Source of the DNA: a virus
Length of the DNA: 40,588 nucleotides
Virus record (IMG/VR): IMGVR_UViG_3300013014_000059
Coordinates: 1-40,588 of that record
Reading direction: 5' to 3' (one strand)
The position numbers and the translations under genes were made by a program. How positions within the stretch are numbered: the first letter of the stretch is position 1; each line of letters opens with the position of its first letter. The notes under the pieces are model-generated. The model did no database searches and had not been told where the DNA came from. It saw only the letters and a list, made by a program, of their open reading frames with translations. Positions 18,504 through 27,031 of the stretch are shown here, piece after piece.

Positions 18504-20585
18504 ATGCCATATATTGTAAATTTTACTGATAACGAAAACAAGACACCGATCACGGTGTATGATAACACCTCAAACACAGATACTAGTTTGACATTTCCAG
18601 GAAGAAATGTTACCGGGTATGGTCAAACTATTGGTCAAAATTTCTTAGCCCTTTTAGAAAATTTTGCAGGCCCAGCACAACCAGTCAACCCTATTGAAGG
18701 ACAGTTATGGTTTGATACCAACACAAGAACACTACAAATCTACGACGGTGTTGCCTGGAAAGCAGCCAGCGACATTCAAAAGAGTGTTGTAGCTCCTTCT
18801 GTTGAACAAAGCAAAGTTGGTGAACTTTGGGTAGATACTGTAAATCAACAACTATATGTTTTTTCAGGTACAGACTGGATTTTGGTTGGACCTAATTTTT
18901 CAACAGGATTATTAAGTGGTCCTTTAGTTGAACAGATTATAGATACTAATAACAGTACCAAGGTAGTTTTAACTTTTTATGTAGAAGATAAACCAGTTGT
19001 AATTATTAGCAAAGACAGTTTCACTCCAAAAAATTCTATCACAGGATTTCTTGCGGTAAGATCAGGAGTAAACATATCATCTACATCAGATCTAGGACTA
19101 GGAGGATTCTCTCCTAAATTGTACGGAACAGCTACTTCAGCAGATGGATTAAATGTTAGTGGTGTAGTAATCGACAGTGGTAAATTCCTCAGATCGGATA
19201 TTACTAATACCACTGAATTTGGATTGAACATAAGAAATAATTCAGGCATCAATATTGGTGTAGACAGTTCATTTAATCTTTCTAACTCAGCTACTGCTGC
19301 TAAAATTTATAATTCTTCAGCAGGTAGTAGCATTGATATTCAATTGAATTCTGACGGTATACCAAACACAATACTAAGAGTAATTGATAACAAAGTCGGA
19401 ATTAACAATCTCAGCCCACAAGAATCGTTAGACGTAATTGGTAACACTAAAATTAGTGGAAACTTAGTTGTTGATAGCACAGTAGGAGCCACTAATCTCA
19501 GCAACGGCTCAATTAGAACTGCCGGGGGATTGGCAGTAACTAAAAATGCATTAATTGGCACAACTTTAGAAGTAGTTGGAACTACTACCGCAAGGAATAT
19601 TGATCCAGCATTAAACGATACTTTTGAATTTGGCAGTGTTACTAAACGTTGGAAAACAATTAGAGCACAGACTATTATTGCAGAAACCGTAGAAGGAGTT
19701 CTAGGAGGAGACATCAGCGGTAATGCTGTAACTGCCACCAGTTTACAAAATACCACATCATTCTCTATTACAGGAGATATAGCGTCAACGGCTCCGATAA
19801 CTTTTAACGGTAGCACAGGCGGCTATACAAAAACATTTAACACAACACTTTCTTCTTCTATTATTAGCAGTAAAGCAGAACCTATTCCTAATAGATCTAA
19901 AACAGATGATTTTGTTTTGGTTTTTAGATCAAGTACCAGTGGATTACTTAAACAATCCAGGGATACATTCATATCCGATCTAGGATTACCAATTGGTGCT
20001 ATTCTGCCTTATGCAGGTTCTAGTGCTCCTTATGGATTTTTGTTCTGCGATGGCGGCGAAGTAGAAAGAGGGAAATTTTCTGATTTATACGATATTATTG
20101 GCACGACCTACAACGGTAATGACCCATTAGTTGGAGTTAATACTTTTAGAATTCCTGATCTAAGAGGTAGATTTGCGCTAGGAAGAGATAACATGGATAA
20201 CGGTATTACAGTACCCAACAGCACAGGCGGATATGTAGAAGGTGGCGGCGGAGTGGTAGGGAGAGTATCTGGAACTGAACCTCAGAATGTTGGACAGGCT
20301 AGCGGTGCATCAACGCAAACACTGTTGACTAGAAATCTTCCAGATCATGAACACGATATGATAGGTAGCACAGGTGGTCAATATGCTGCTGTAAGGTTAG
20401 ACACCGCTTTGCCTACTGATTTCGGTGCATTTTTAGATGCGGGACCAACAGCAGCAGGTAAATTTAATTATCTTCCTAATTCGGGAGGTATCAAAACTAA
20501 TAGTCCGTTAAGTGACGCATTTTCATTGATGAACCCGTTTCTAACTATAAACTACATTATTAGGTCAGGACCACCTGCATTCTAA
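18504..20585 (+). CDS. Tail fibre protein with C-terminal phage tail collar domain
   Basis: First of four fibre paralogues (693 aa). The shared N-terminal module (about residues 1-190) has GYGQTIGQNFLALLENFAG and two copies of a G-(Q/E)-L-W-(F/V)-D-T ... L-x-(I/V)-(Y/F) repeat, then a block containing SKDSFTPK and TGFLAV. The middle is a Thr/Ser/Asn-rich beta shaft with GGLAVTKNALIG near 350. From about residue 498 there is a phage tail collar-type domain: GAILPYAGSSAPYGFLFCDG, then FRIPDLRGRFALGRD. The end has NLPDHEHDM (His615, His617), an H-x-H like the metal-binding histidines of T4 gp12/gp37 tips. Its role is probably receptor binding at the fibre tip. AGAGGTG lies 6 bases before the ATG, supporting the start. 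Confidence 0.85.
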   Translation: MPYIVNFTDNENKTPITVYDNTSNTDTSLTFPGRNVTGYGQTIGQNFLALLENFAGPAQPVNPIEGQLWFDTNTRTLQIYDGVAWKAASDIQKSVVAPSVEQSKVGELWVDTVNQQLYVFSGTDWILVGPNFSTGLLSGPLVEQIIDTNNSTKVVLTFYVEDKPVVIISKDSFTPKNSITGFLAVRSGVNISSTSDLGLGGFSPKLYGTATSADGLNVSGVVIDSGKFLRSDITNTTEFGLNIRNNSGINIGVDSSFNLSNSATAAKIYNSSAGSSIDIQLNSDGIPNTILRVIDNKVGINNLSPQESLDVIGNTKISGNLVVDSTVGATNLSNGSIRTAGGLAVTKNALIGTTLEVVGTTTARNIDPALNDTFEFGSVTKRWKTIRAQTIIAETVEGVLGGDISGNAVTATSLQNTTSFSITGDIASTAPITFNGSTGGYTKTFNTTLSSSIISSKAEPIPNRSKTDDFVLVFRSSTSGLLKQSRDTFISDLGLPIGAILPYAGSSAPYGFLFCDGGEVERGKFSDLYDIIGTTYNGNDPLVGVNTFRIPDLRGRFALGRDNMDNGITVPNSTGGYVEGGGGVVGRVSGTEPQNVGQASGASTQTLLTRNLPDHEHDMIGSTGGQYAAVRLDTALPTDFGAFLDAGPTAAGKFNYLPNSGGIKTNSPLSDAFSLMNPFLTINYIIRSGPPAF

Positions 20586-20595
20586 AGGATAAAAA

Positions 20596-22440
20596 ATGGC
20601 GTATTCGATCAATAAAACAGACGGAACACTTTTAGCTACTGTAGCTGATGGTCAGATTGATGACTTAACAACTGACATTACCTTAATAGGAAAAAATTAC
20701 AGCGGCTTCGGTGAATCGTTAAATGAAAATTTTATAAAACTCTTAGAAAATTTTGCAAGTACTAGTAGACCTGAGAATCCAATTAGAGGTCAAATATGGT
20801 TTGATACTAGCGAAGCAAAACTAAAAGTTTATACCGGTACAGGATTTGTTCCAGTAAGCTCAGCTAGTATTTCAAATTCTCAGCCCGCTCAACCAGGCGC
20901 CGGAGATTTATGGTTTAATAATATTAATAAACAATTGTATTTCTATGACGGCGTTGGTTTTATTTTGCTTGGTCCTGCTTATTCTCAGGCACAAGGACTT
21001 AGTGGATTCAAAGTTGAAACTATTTTAGATTCTTTAAATGCATCCCGTGTTGTAACCTACTTATACAATAACGGAATTCTGTTAGGAATATTTTCCAAAG
21101 ACGCCTTCACGCCTAAGTTAAACATCGAAGGTTTTAGCGGAAGTATTGTTCCAGGATTTAATGCCGGAACACTAGCAGGTATAAAATTCAATGTCACCGC
21201 AACTAACGCAGATAAACTTGATAATGTTATTTCGTCTCTTTATGCAAGACGTGATCAAGCAAACAATTTTGCACAACCGTTAATTATTACCAACAACAGC
21301 GGACTTAACGTAGGAGCTGGTACTGAAGGAGCATTCAACGTTGCTGCCGGTAATGTGAGATTGTACAACACAGCTTCAAATAAGAATCTCAGTTTTGCTG
21401 TACAAAAGGGAGTTGTTAGTGAAACAGCAGTTAATATTGTTTCGCCAACTCGAGAAGTAAAAATTTATGACGGATTTACAGACAGTTTAACCACAGTAGG
21501 CGGTAGTCTTACAGTGGTAGGCAATCTTGTGGTTCAAGGAAATACAACCACAATTAATACCAGCGTACTTACTATCGAAGATAAAAATGTTGTTTTAGCC
21601 AGTCTTGGTGATAGTTCTTCTAATACCGATGAATACGCCGATGGCGGCGGCATCATTTTAAGAGGTACCAGCGATCATGAATTTACTTGGGATAAAAATG
21701 TTGGATGGTTCAGCACAGAAAATATTAATTTAGCCGCAGGACAAAATTATAAAATTGCTGGAAATACAGTGTTAACTTCAACACAATGTTTTTCAAGTTC
21801 TTTTCCTAATTTAAATAATGTGGGTACTTTGATAAATTTGTCAGTAGACAACATTTTTATAGACAATCAAAGAATATCTACCATAAGTTCTCTAGATCTA
21901 GAACTGGCGCCTGATGGTACTGGAAACATTGTATTAATTGGTTCGCCTTTGATGACAGGATTAGCTACTACTAATCAAAATTCTCCTGTACAAACCGCTG
22001 AACATACCGGGTCAATTACAGATCTGTTATTACAGGCAAATCCAGTTTTATCTGCTACTGAATTGTCCGAAGCCACTAATAAAAAATATGTTTTGAATGT
22101 AGTCAGAACTCGTTCATTGGTATTCAGTATAGATGTATCAGATTTTCCAACCGACGGTGATATTGCGTTAATTTTAACAAGTTTGGCTCCTGTAAACGAA
22201 TACGAAAACGGTACATTGGCTAGAATCTTGTGTACAAGACTGTCAAACATAAGTTCTACTGCTACTACAAGTCTTGGAGCTCCATCTACTGCTGAATTTG
22301 TTACTCCAACAGGAACTGCATTTGCTATAACAAATCAAACAATTGTAAGTCCTATTACTATTTCTGCACAACCTATTAGTGTTTTTAGAACTGTTAAAAC
22401 TTTTATACTACAGGCAGGTGTCTGGACATTTAGCTCTTAA
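20596..22440 (+). CDS. Tail fibre-like paralogue 2
   Basis: A 614-residue protein sharing the fibre N-terminal module: GFGESLNENFIKLLENFAS, GQIWFDT, then GDLWFNNINKQLYFYDG and SKDAFTPK. The shaft includes VVQGNTTTINTS and LTIEDKNVVLASLGD near residues 310-335, a segment common in fibre proteins of marine T4-like phages, followed by ADGGGIILRG. It lacks both the collar domain of its left neighbour and the YADLAE end of its right neighbours. The C-terminal 130 residues (ALILTSLAPVNEYENGT and onward) are not recognised and could be a different tip or a trimerisation end. AAGGAT overlaps the preceding stop and sits 5 bases before the ATG, so it is probably translated in series with the gene before it. 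Confidence 0.8.
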   Translation: MAYSINKTDGTLLATVADGQIDDLTTDITLIGKNYSGFGESLNENFIKLLENFASTSRPENPIRGQIWFDTSEAKLKVYTGTGFVPVSSASISNSQPAQPGAGDLWFNNINKQLYFYDGVGFILLGPAYSQAQGLSGFKVETILDSLNASRVVTYLYNNGILLGIFSKDAFTPKLNIEGFSGSIVPGFNAGTLAGIKFNVTATNADKLDNVISSLYARRDQANNFAQPLIITNNSGLNVGAGTEGAFNVAAGNVRLYNTASNKNLSFAVQKGVVSETAVNIVSPTREVKIYDGFTDSLTTVGGSLTVVGNLVVQGNTTTINTSVLTIEDKNVVLASLGDSSSNTDEYADGGGIILRGTSDHEFTWDKNVGWFSTENINLAAGQNYKIAGNTVLTSTQCFSSSFPNLNNVGTLINLSVDNIFIDNQRISTISSLDLELAPDGTGNIVLIGSPLMTGLATTNQNSPVQTAEHTGSITDLLLQANPVLSATELSEATNKKYVLNVVRTRSLVFSIDVSDFPTDGDIALILTSLAPVNEYENGTLARILCTRLSNISSTATTSLGAPSTAEFVTPTGTAFAITNQTIVSPITISAQPISVFRTVKTFILQAGVWTFSS

Positions 22441-22448
22441 GTTAAATA
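22441..22448 (+). promoter_or_regulatory. Late-promoter-like box GTTAAATA
   Basis: Directly after the stop of the second fibre gene and upstream of the strong TAAGGAG ribosome site at 22451-22457. It matches TATAAATA at six of eight positions, so it is a weak candidate, but its position between genes fits. Confidence 0.33.
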
Positions 22449-22464
22449 CATAAGGAGCGAACCA

Positions 22465-24276
22465 ATGCCATACATTATAAACAAATATAGCGGATCAGAA
22501 CTTGTTGTTCTTCAAGACGGAACTTTAGATACTTATACAAGTATTGGTTTACTTGGTAGAAATTATGTGGGCTACGGCGAAGTACAAAATGAAAATTTTC
22601 TATTTCTTTTAGAAAATTTTGCCGGAACAAATCCTCCCGCTCGTGCTGTAGAAGGACAAACGTGGTACGACAGTGCAAATAACAAATTAAATACCTATGA
22701 TGGAATCAATTGGGTGCCTGTGGGAGCTGCTACAGCTTCGGAAAATGCACCTTCCGGCCCAACTGAAGGTGCTCTCTGGTATAAAATCTCAACCAAACAA
22801 TTGTATGTTTATTCTAATATATCAGGATGGACACTTGTAGGACCTGAGGGAGTATCTGGCTTTGGTGAAACAAGGATCAAAGCAGCAATTTTAAGAGATG
22901 TTAACAGTATCAATCATGCAGTGTTGTTGGTGTTAGTTAATGATGAAGTATTGTCCATACACAGTTCAGATACTTTTACAATCAATACTTTAGATACTAT
23001 TATTGGTTTTAATGAATTACAAAAGGGTGTTACGCTATCAACAAACTCAGTAATTTCTGGCAATCTATTAGGTAATTCAACCACAGCTACTAGATTGCAA
23101 AACGGAAAATTTATCAACGGTGTGTACTTTGATGGCAACAATGATATTACTGTTACTGCTAATACTCCTACCATTCTTACTAGAGGCACATATTTAACAG
23201 GCAGTAATTTTAATGGCAGTACTGCAACTACTTGGTCAGTAGATGCATCGTCAGTTAACACTATAGGTAAGGTAGTTGCTAGAGATAGTACGGGTAGTTT
23301 TGCAGGCGGAACAATAACAGCAGATCAATTTATTGGACCATTAACGGGCAATGTTACTGCAATATCTGGTACTAGTACATTTTACAGTCTTGTAGCCAAT
23401 AATATAGAAGGTTTTACTTTCAGTGGACTTGCCGCCCAGGCTAGCACATTAACTCCTGGAAGAGCCATCAATGGCGTACAATTTAACGGATCACAAGACA
23501 TTACGGTTACAGCCGCAGCCAGCACTTTGAGCGGATCAACATTAGCTGCTGGAATAATTAATTCATCTTTGACTTCGGTGGGAACACTGGCAGGAGTCTC
23601 AGTTACAGATGCCGGCGCAACAATTGGAGATGCGGGCGAAATTCATTTGTTTATAAATGGAAACTCTCCTACTTTGGCCATTACTAACGGGCTGGGTTTT
23701 ACAATCAGTATCAACGATGCGTTTCAAACTGGTGACGAAGCAAGTTTTGAGTTTATTTCAAGCTCTGTGGCGCTAGCCGCCGGCGGCTCAGCAGATCCTA
23801 CTTTTGTAGGAGATGTTTCTAGCAAATGCAATATAGGACTACCGGGACGAACGTTTGGTAGTGTATATGCAGATATTTTTAACGGTGTTGCAACCAGCGC
23901 ACAATATGCTGACTTAGCTGAAAACTATGTTGCAGATACAGAATATGCTCCAGGTACAGTGCTAGAATTTGGCGGCGAATTTGAAGTTACACTTGCACAA
24001 GATGGTACCAACAGAGTAGCAGGAGTTGTTACTACAAATCCTGCTTATTTAATGAACAGCAACTGTCAAGGAACATACGTGGCAGCTGTAGCATTACAGG
24101 GAAGAACTCCTTGTAGAGTTAAAGGCTCTATTAGAAAAGGTGATATGTTGATTAGCGGAGGAAATGGTTTTGCTAGAACTACCCAAAATCCACAAATAGG
24201 CACTGTAATAGGCAAAGCACTTGGTGATTTTGATGGCATAGAAGGTGTTGTTGAAGTTGCAGTAGGTAGATTATAA
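22465..24276 (+). CDS. Tail fibre-like paralogue 3 with G2-like C-terminal domain
   Basis: A 603-residue fibre protein. The shared N-terminal module reads GYGEVQNENFLFLLENFAG, GQTWYDSANNKLNTYDG, ALWYKISTKQLYVYS. The shaft is rich in Thr, Ser, Gly and Asn and contains two similar INGVxFNG-type segments (NGVYFDGNNDITVTA; NGVQFNGSQDITVTA). The last 125 residues, from TSAQYADLAENYVADTEY (about 476), continue with PGTVLEFGG, VAGVVTTNPAYLMN and VKGSIRKGDML. This resembles the G2-type intramolecular chaperone/peptidase domains that end some phage fibres, although I cannot assign catalytic residues. The start is supported by TAAGGAG 7 bases upstream. The next gene's protein is its closest relative in the window, especially at both ends. 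Confidence 0.82.
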   Translation: MPYIINKYSGSELVVLQDGTLDTYTSIGLLGRNYVGYGEVQNENFLFLLENFAGTNPPARAVEGQTWYDSANNKLNTYDGINWVPVGAATASENAPSGPTEGALWYKISTKQLYVYSNISGWTLVGPEGVSGFGETRIKAAILRDVNSINHAVLLVLVNDEVLSIHSSDTFTINTLDTIIGFNELQKGVTLSTNSVISGNLLGNSTTATRLQNGKFINGVYFDGNNDITVTANTPTILTRGTYLTGSNFNGSTATTWSVDASSVNTIGKVVARDSTGSFAGGTITADQFIGPLTGNVTAISGTSTFYSLVANNIEGFTFSGLAAQASTLTPGRAINGVQFNGSQDITVTAAASTLSGSTLAAGIINSSLTSVGTLAGVSVTDAGATIGDAGEIHLFINGNSPTLAITNGLGFTISINDAFQTGDEASFEFISSSVALAAGGSADPTFVGDVSSKCNIGLPGRTFGSVYADIFNGVATSAQYADLAENYVADTEYAPGTVLEFGGEFEVTLAQDGTNRVAGVVTTNPAYLMNSNCQGTYVAAVALQGRTPCRVKGSIRKGDMLISGGNGFARTTQNPQIGTVIGKALGDFDGIEGVVEVAVGRL

Positions 24277-24288
24277 TAAATCTACTCA

Positions 24289-24296
24289 GATAAATA
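24289..24296 (+). promoter_or_regulatory. Late-promoter-like box GATAAATA
   Basis: Matches TATAAATA at seven of eight positions and lies in the 44-base gap before the fourth fibre gene, 24 bases upstream of its ATG, with GGAG at 24310-24313 between. This spacing suits a T4-type late promoter. Confidence 0.48.
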
Positions 24297-24320
24297 ATAG
24301 AATAATATTGGAGTAGATTG

Positions 24321-26072
24321 ATGGCATATCAAGTAGACAGATTTAATGGCACGTTTTTAGTCTCAGTAGAAGACGGTACCATTGATACCACTACTGATCT
24401 ACGCTTCTTAGGTAAAAATTATGCAGGTTATGGCGAAGTACAGAACGAAAATTTCTTACACCTTTTAGAGAATTTTGCCAATACTTCTGCCCCACCGAGA
24501 GCTGTACTAGGTCAAATTTGGTTCGACAGTGCAAACAAAAAGATTAAATTCTATGATGGATCTAGATTTAGAACATCTGGCGGATCTGAAGTTAGTGCAA
24601 CAGCACCTTCCGGACTTGTTGCAGGAGATTTTTGGCTAGACACTACCACTGAGCAACTGTATGTATCTAATGGTACATCCTTTGTGCTGGTCGGTCCTCA
24701 AATAGCAGAAGATCCCGGTGCTACCGCTGTAGAAGTAGTAGTAGTAAAAGATGTCAGTAATGTAAATCACACAATTATTAAATTCACTGTTAGCAGCGAT
24801 ACGCAATATATAATGAGTAAGACTGCATTTACACTAAATCCTTTAGTAAATCCTATCACCGGTTTTAGTGAAATCAAAAAAGGCCTTACTTTAATTAATA
24901 CTCCGGCCACTGGGGTAACAACAGATGACCACATTCATTGGGGAACAGCATCTAATGCAGCTAAACTAGGAGGTTTTGCAGCCAGTGAATATCTTAAAAA
25001 TACCAATGCACTATTTCCAAATGGGGCAAAGTTTTATGACGTTGGCTACACGTTAGGTGACACTGATGATTTAAAAGTGTTTATTGAATCCGGCGATCAA
25101 CCTATTATTTCTAATCAATTAGGATCTTCTGGATCTCAAACAATTACTGTGAGAATTGTTACAACCGGCGGCGATAGAGATTATGTATTTGGTGCAGATG
25201 CTATCTATCCAGCAGCAAATAATGCAAGAAATCTAGGTGCTATATCTGCAAGATGGGCCACAGTGTTTGCTACCACATTTAATGGTGCGCTATTAGGCAA
25301 TGTAACAGGCAATGTGACAGGTAATGTAACAGGCAATGTGACAGGATCAGTTAATGGATCTTTGACTGGTAATATACTTTCGTCTACAGGAGTTACTGTA
25401 TTAAATTCTGGTGCAGGTGCAGGCACAGCGGTATATGTAGGATCTGTTAATGGAACAGCCAGCAATGCTTTGCAATTGAATAATAAAATACAAGATGTTA
25501 CTGCTGCTGCTAATACAATTGCTCTAAGAGATGCTAGCGGTAACCTAGTAGCCAATCAATTTACAGGAACAGCTACTCAGGCAAACACATTGTTATATAA
25601 CGGAGCCTACAGAACTGCTGTACATACTTCAACAGCTAACACAATTGTAGCTAGAGATGCTAGCTCAAACATCTATTGTAACATACTTAATGGAACTGCT
25701 ACCTCAGCACAGTATGCCGATTTGGCAGAAAAATATCTAGCAGATAAACAATACGATATTGGTACAGTGGTGTGCATTGGCGGTGCTAAAGAAATTACAG
25801 CAGCAACTTATGGCAATAGGGCTATTGGTATTGTGTCAGGGAACCCAGGATTCATAATGAATTCACACTTAGAAGGTGGAACACTAGTGGCACTAAAAGG
25901 CCGTGTTCCTGTAAAAGTGCAAGGTACAGTTAAGAAAGGGGACAAATTAGTTCCATCTCAAAATATGTTTGGAGCAGCTTCGGCAGCCAACAAATCTGAT
26001 ACAGATTATTTTGCTATAGCCCTTCAAGACCATCAGTCTGGTTCGGGTGTAATAGAAGCGTTGGTATTATAA
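24321..26072 (+). CDS. Tail fibre-like paralogue 4 with G2-like C-terminal domain
   Basis: A 583-residue fibre protein. I chose the ATG at 24321 over the in-frame TTG at 24318 because GGAG at 24310-24313 gives a 7-base spacing to it. The N-terminal module (GYGEVQNENFLHLLENFAN, GQIWFDSANKKIKFYDG, DFWLDTTTEQLYVS) is nearly the same as in the preceding gene. Residues about 326-341 form four exact GNVT repeats, followed by looser SVNG/SLTG copies. From about 460 the end reads TSAQYADLAEKYLADKQY, then GIVSGNPGFIMN and VKVQGTVKKGDKL, homologous to the end of its left neighbour. Likely a trimeric fibre whose final domain assists folding; possible self-cleavage is inference. Confidence 0.82.
   Translation: MAYQVDRFNGTFLVSVEDGTIDTTTDLRFLGKNYAGYGEVQNENFLHLLENFANTSAPPRAVLGQIWFDSANKKIKFYDGSRFRTSGGSEVSATAPSGLVAGDFWLDTTTEQLYVSNGTSFVLVGPQIAEDPGATAVEVVVVKDVSNVNHTIIKFTVSSDTQYIMSKTAFTLNPLVNPITGFSEIKKGLTLINTPATGVTTDDHIHWGTASNAAKLGGFAASEYLKNTNALFPNGAKFYDVGYTLGDTDDLKVFIESGDQPIISNQLGSSGSQTITVRIVTTGGDRDYVFGADAIYPAANNARNLGAISARWATVFATTFNGALLGNVTGNVTGNVTGNVTGSVNGSLTGNILSSTGVTVLNSGAGAGTAVYVGSVNGTASNALQLNNKIQDVTAAANTIALRDASGNLVANQFTGTATQANTLLYNGAYRTAVHTSTANTIVARDASSNIYCNILNGTATSAQYADLAEKYLADKQYDIGTVVCIGGAKEITAATYGNRAIGIVSGNPGFIMNSHLEGGTLVALKGRVPVKVQGTVKKGDKLVPSQNMFGAASAANKSDTDYFAIALQDHQSGSGVIEALVL
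25296..25343 (+). repeat. 12-bp tandem repeat, 4 copies, encoding (GNVT)4
   Basis: Four copies of GGYAATGTRACA in a row. Copies 1 and 3 end in TAACA and copies 2 and 4 in TGACA, giving a 24-bp higher-order period. The unit length is a multiple of three, so a change in copy number would keep the fibre gene in frame and only alter shaft length. Confidence 0.9.
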
Positions 26073-26081
26073 GGATTCAAA

Positions 26082-26990
26082 ATGGCCGCAGGTACAGGAT
26101 TAATAATTGAAGCAGTAGACTATAATACAATAAGAACAAAAATTATTGGTATTATGGGAACAGGAGCCGGCCAATCAGGCTACGGCCAAACGTTACTGAG
26201 TTCTCCTGTGGCCTTTGGCAATACAGTGACAAAAGCGCAATGGGATAATTTGAGATTTGACATATTTAATGCTCGACTCCATCAAGATGGAGTATCACCA
26301 ACCATTGTTACTGCTACTTCGGGACAACCTGTGCGATACGGTGCAGGGCATCCTAACAATCAATATAACACACAGGCAGATACTGCAATTGCAAATAAAT
26401 TTAATATAGGTACCGGTCAATTTGTTATCGAGTCGGCTACGTCAGCTACTCGAAACACTGCATGGAATTCTAGTCTTACAGCAACAATAACAGTAACCTT
26501 TGCTACCGCTGATCAAGCTCGTCACTTTTTTAACAGCGGCAGTAAGGTAAGGTGTTCAAGTTCTAGAACAGGCGGCACAGCAAGCCCGCAGAATTCTTCG
26601 TGGTCAAATATACTAGATTCTGCAGGCACGGTAGCATTTGGTGCAAATACTTCAGGATTAAATTTTTACAATTTAACAAATAGTTACCAAACATTTTTTA
26701 ATTTGAGCTCAAGTGCCCCGTATACAGCAAATCAATATAGAATTGAAGTAGTTTCTAATGTGGCCGATAACACCATAGGTGGTGCTACTACTTTAACTTT
26801 TAGAGTTACATATTCTGATACCTATACATACACCGGTCCCGGCAGTCCGAGTATTCCAGATAACGTTAACGGTACGTTGACTCTTACAGTAGATGAAATA
26901 AGAGCATCGGGCACACTACAACCATTAGGTACCGGGCCATTTGTTATAACAAGACCTAGTTACTCCATCTCTGGTATATCTGGTTCTTAA
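26082..26990 (+). CDS. Putative tail accessory protein, paralogue A
   Basis: A 302-residue protein of a pair with the next gene. The N-terminus has VDYNTIRTKIIGIMG, SGYGQTL and WDNLRFDIFNARLHQDG; the middle has NKFNIGTGQFVIES, ATADQARHFFNSGSKVR and SSSRTGG; the end has VTYSDTYTYTGPG and FVITRPSYSI. I recognise this pattern from proteins of unknown function near fibre genes in T4-like marine phages but know no assigned role. It is rich in Ser, Thr, Asn and Gly, with alternating hydrophobic strands and no membrane segment, consistent with an extracellular beta-rich virion part such as a fibre tip or adhesin. AAGGA at 26071-26075 overlaps the previous stop and supports the start. Confidence 0.75.
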   Translation: MAAGTGLIIEAVDYNTIRTKIIGIMGTGAGQSGYGQTLLSSPVAFGNTVTKAQWDNLRFDIFNARLHQDGVSPTIVTATSGQPVRYGAGHPNNQYNTQADTAIANKFNIGTGQFVIESATSATRNTAWNSSLTATITVTFATADQARHFFNSGSKVRCSSSRTGGTASPQNSSWSNILDSAGTVAFGANTSGLNFYNLTNSYQTFFNLSSSAPYTANQYRIEVVSNVADNTIGGATTLTFRVTYSDTYTYTGPGSPSIPDNVNGTLTLTVDEIRASGTLQPLGTGPFVITRPSYSISGISGS

Positions 26991-26996
26991 CACCCG

Positions 26997-27004
26997 TATA
27001 AATA
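26997..27004 (+). promoter_or_regulatory. T4-type late promoter TATAAATA
   Basis: Exact match to the T4 late promoter consensus in the 41-base gap before paralogue B, 27 bases upstream of its ATG, with AAGGA at 27022-27026 between. Promoter, ribosome site and start are correctly ordered and spaced. Confidence 0.68.
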
Positions 27005-27031
27005 GTCTTATGAAAAGAATTAAGGACTACA

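Noticed and set aside
19340-19816. 158-codon minus-strand frame in the first fibre gene
   Set aside because: Antisense to a repetitive Thr/Ser-rich fibre; the Val/Pro/Leu-rich translation is typical of a mirror frame.
25296-25343. Possible CRISPR-like or direct-repeat array
   Set aside because: Units are adjacent with no spacers and encode a regular fibre repeat.
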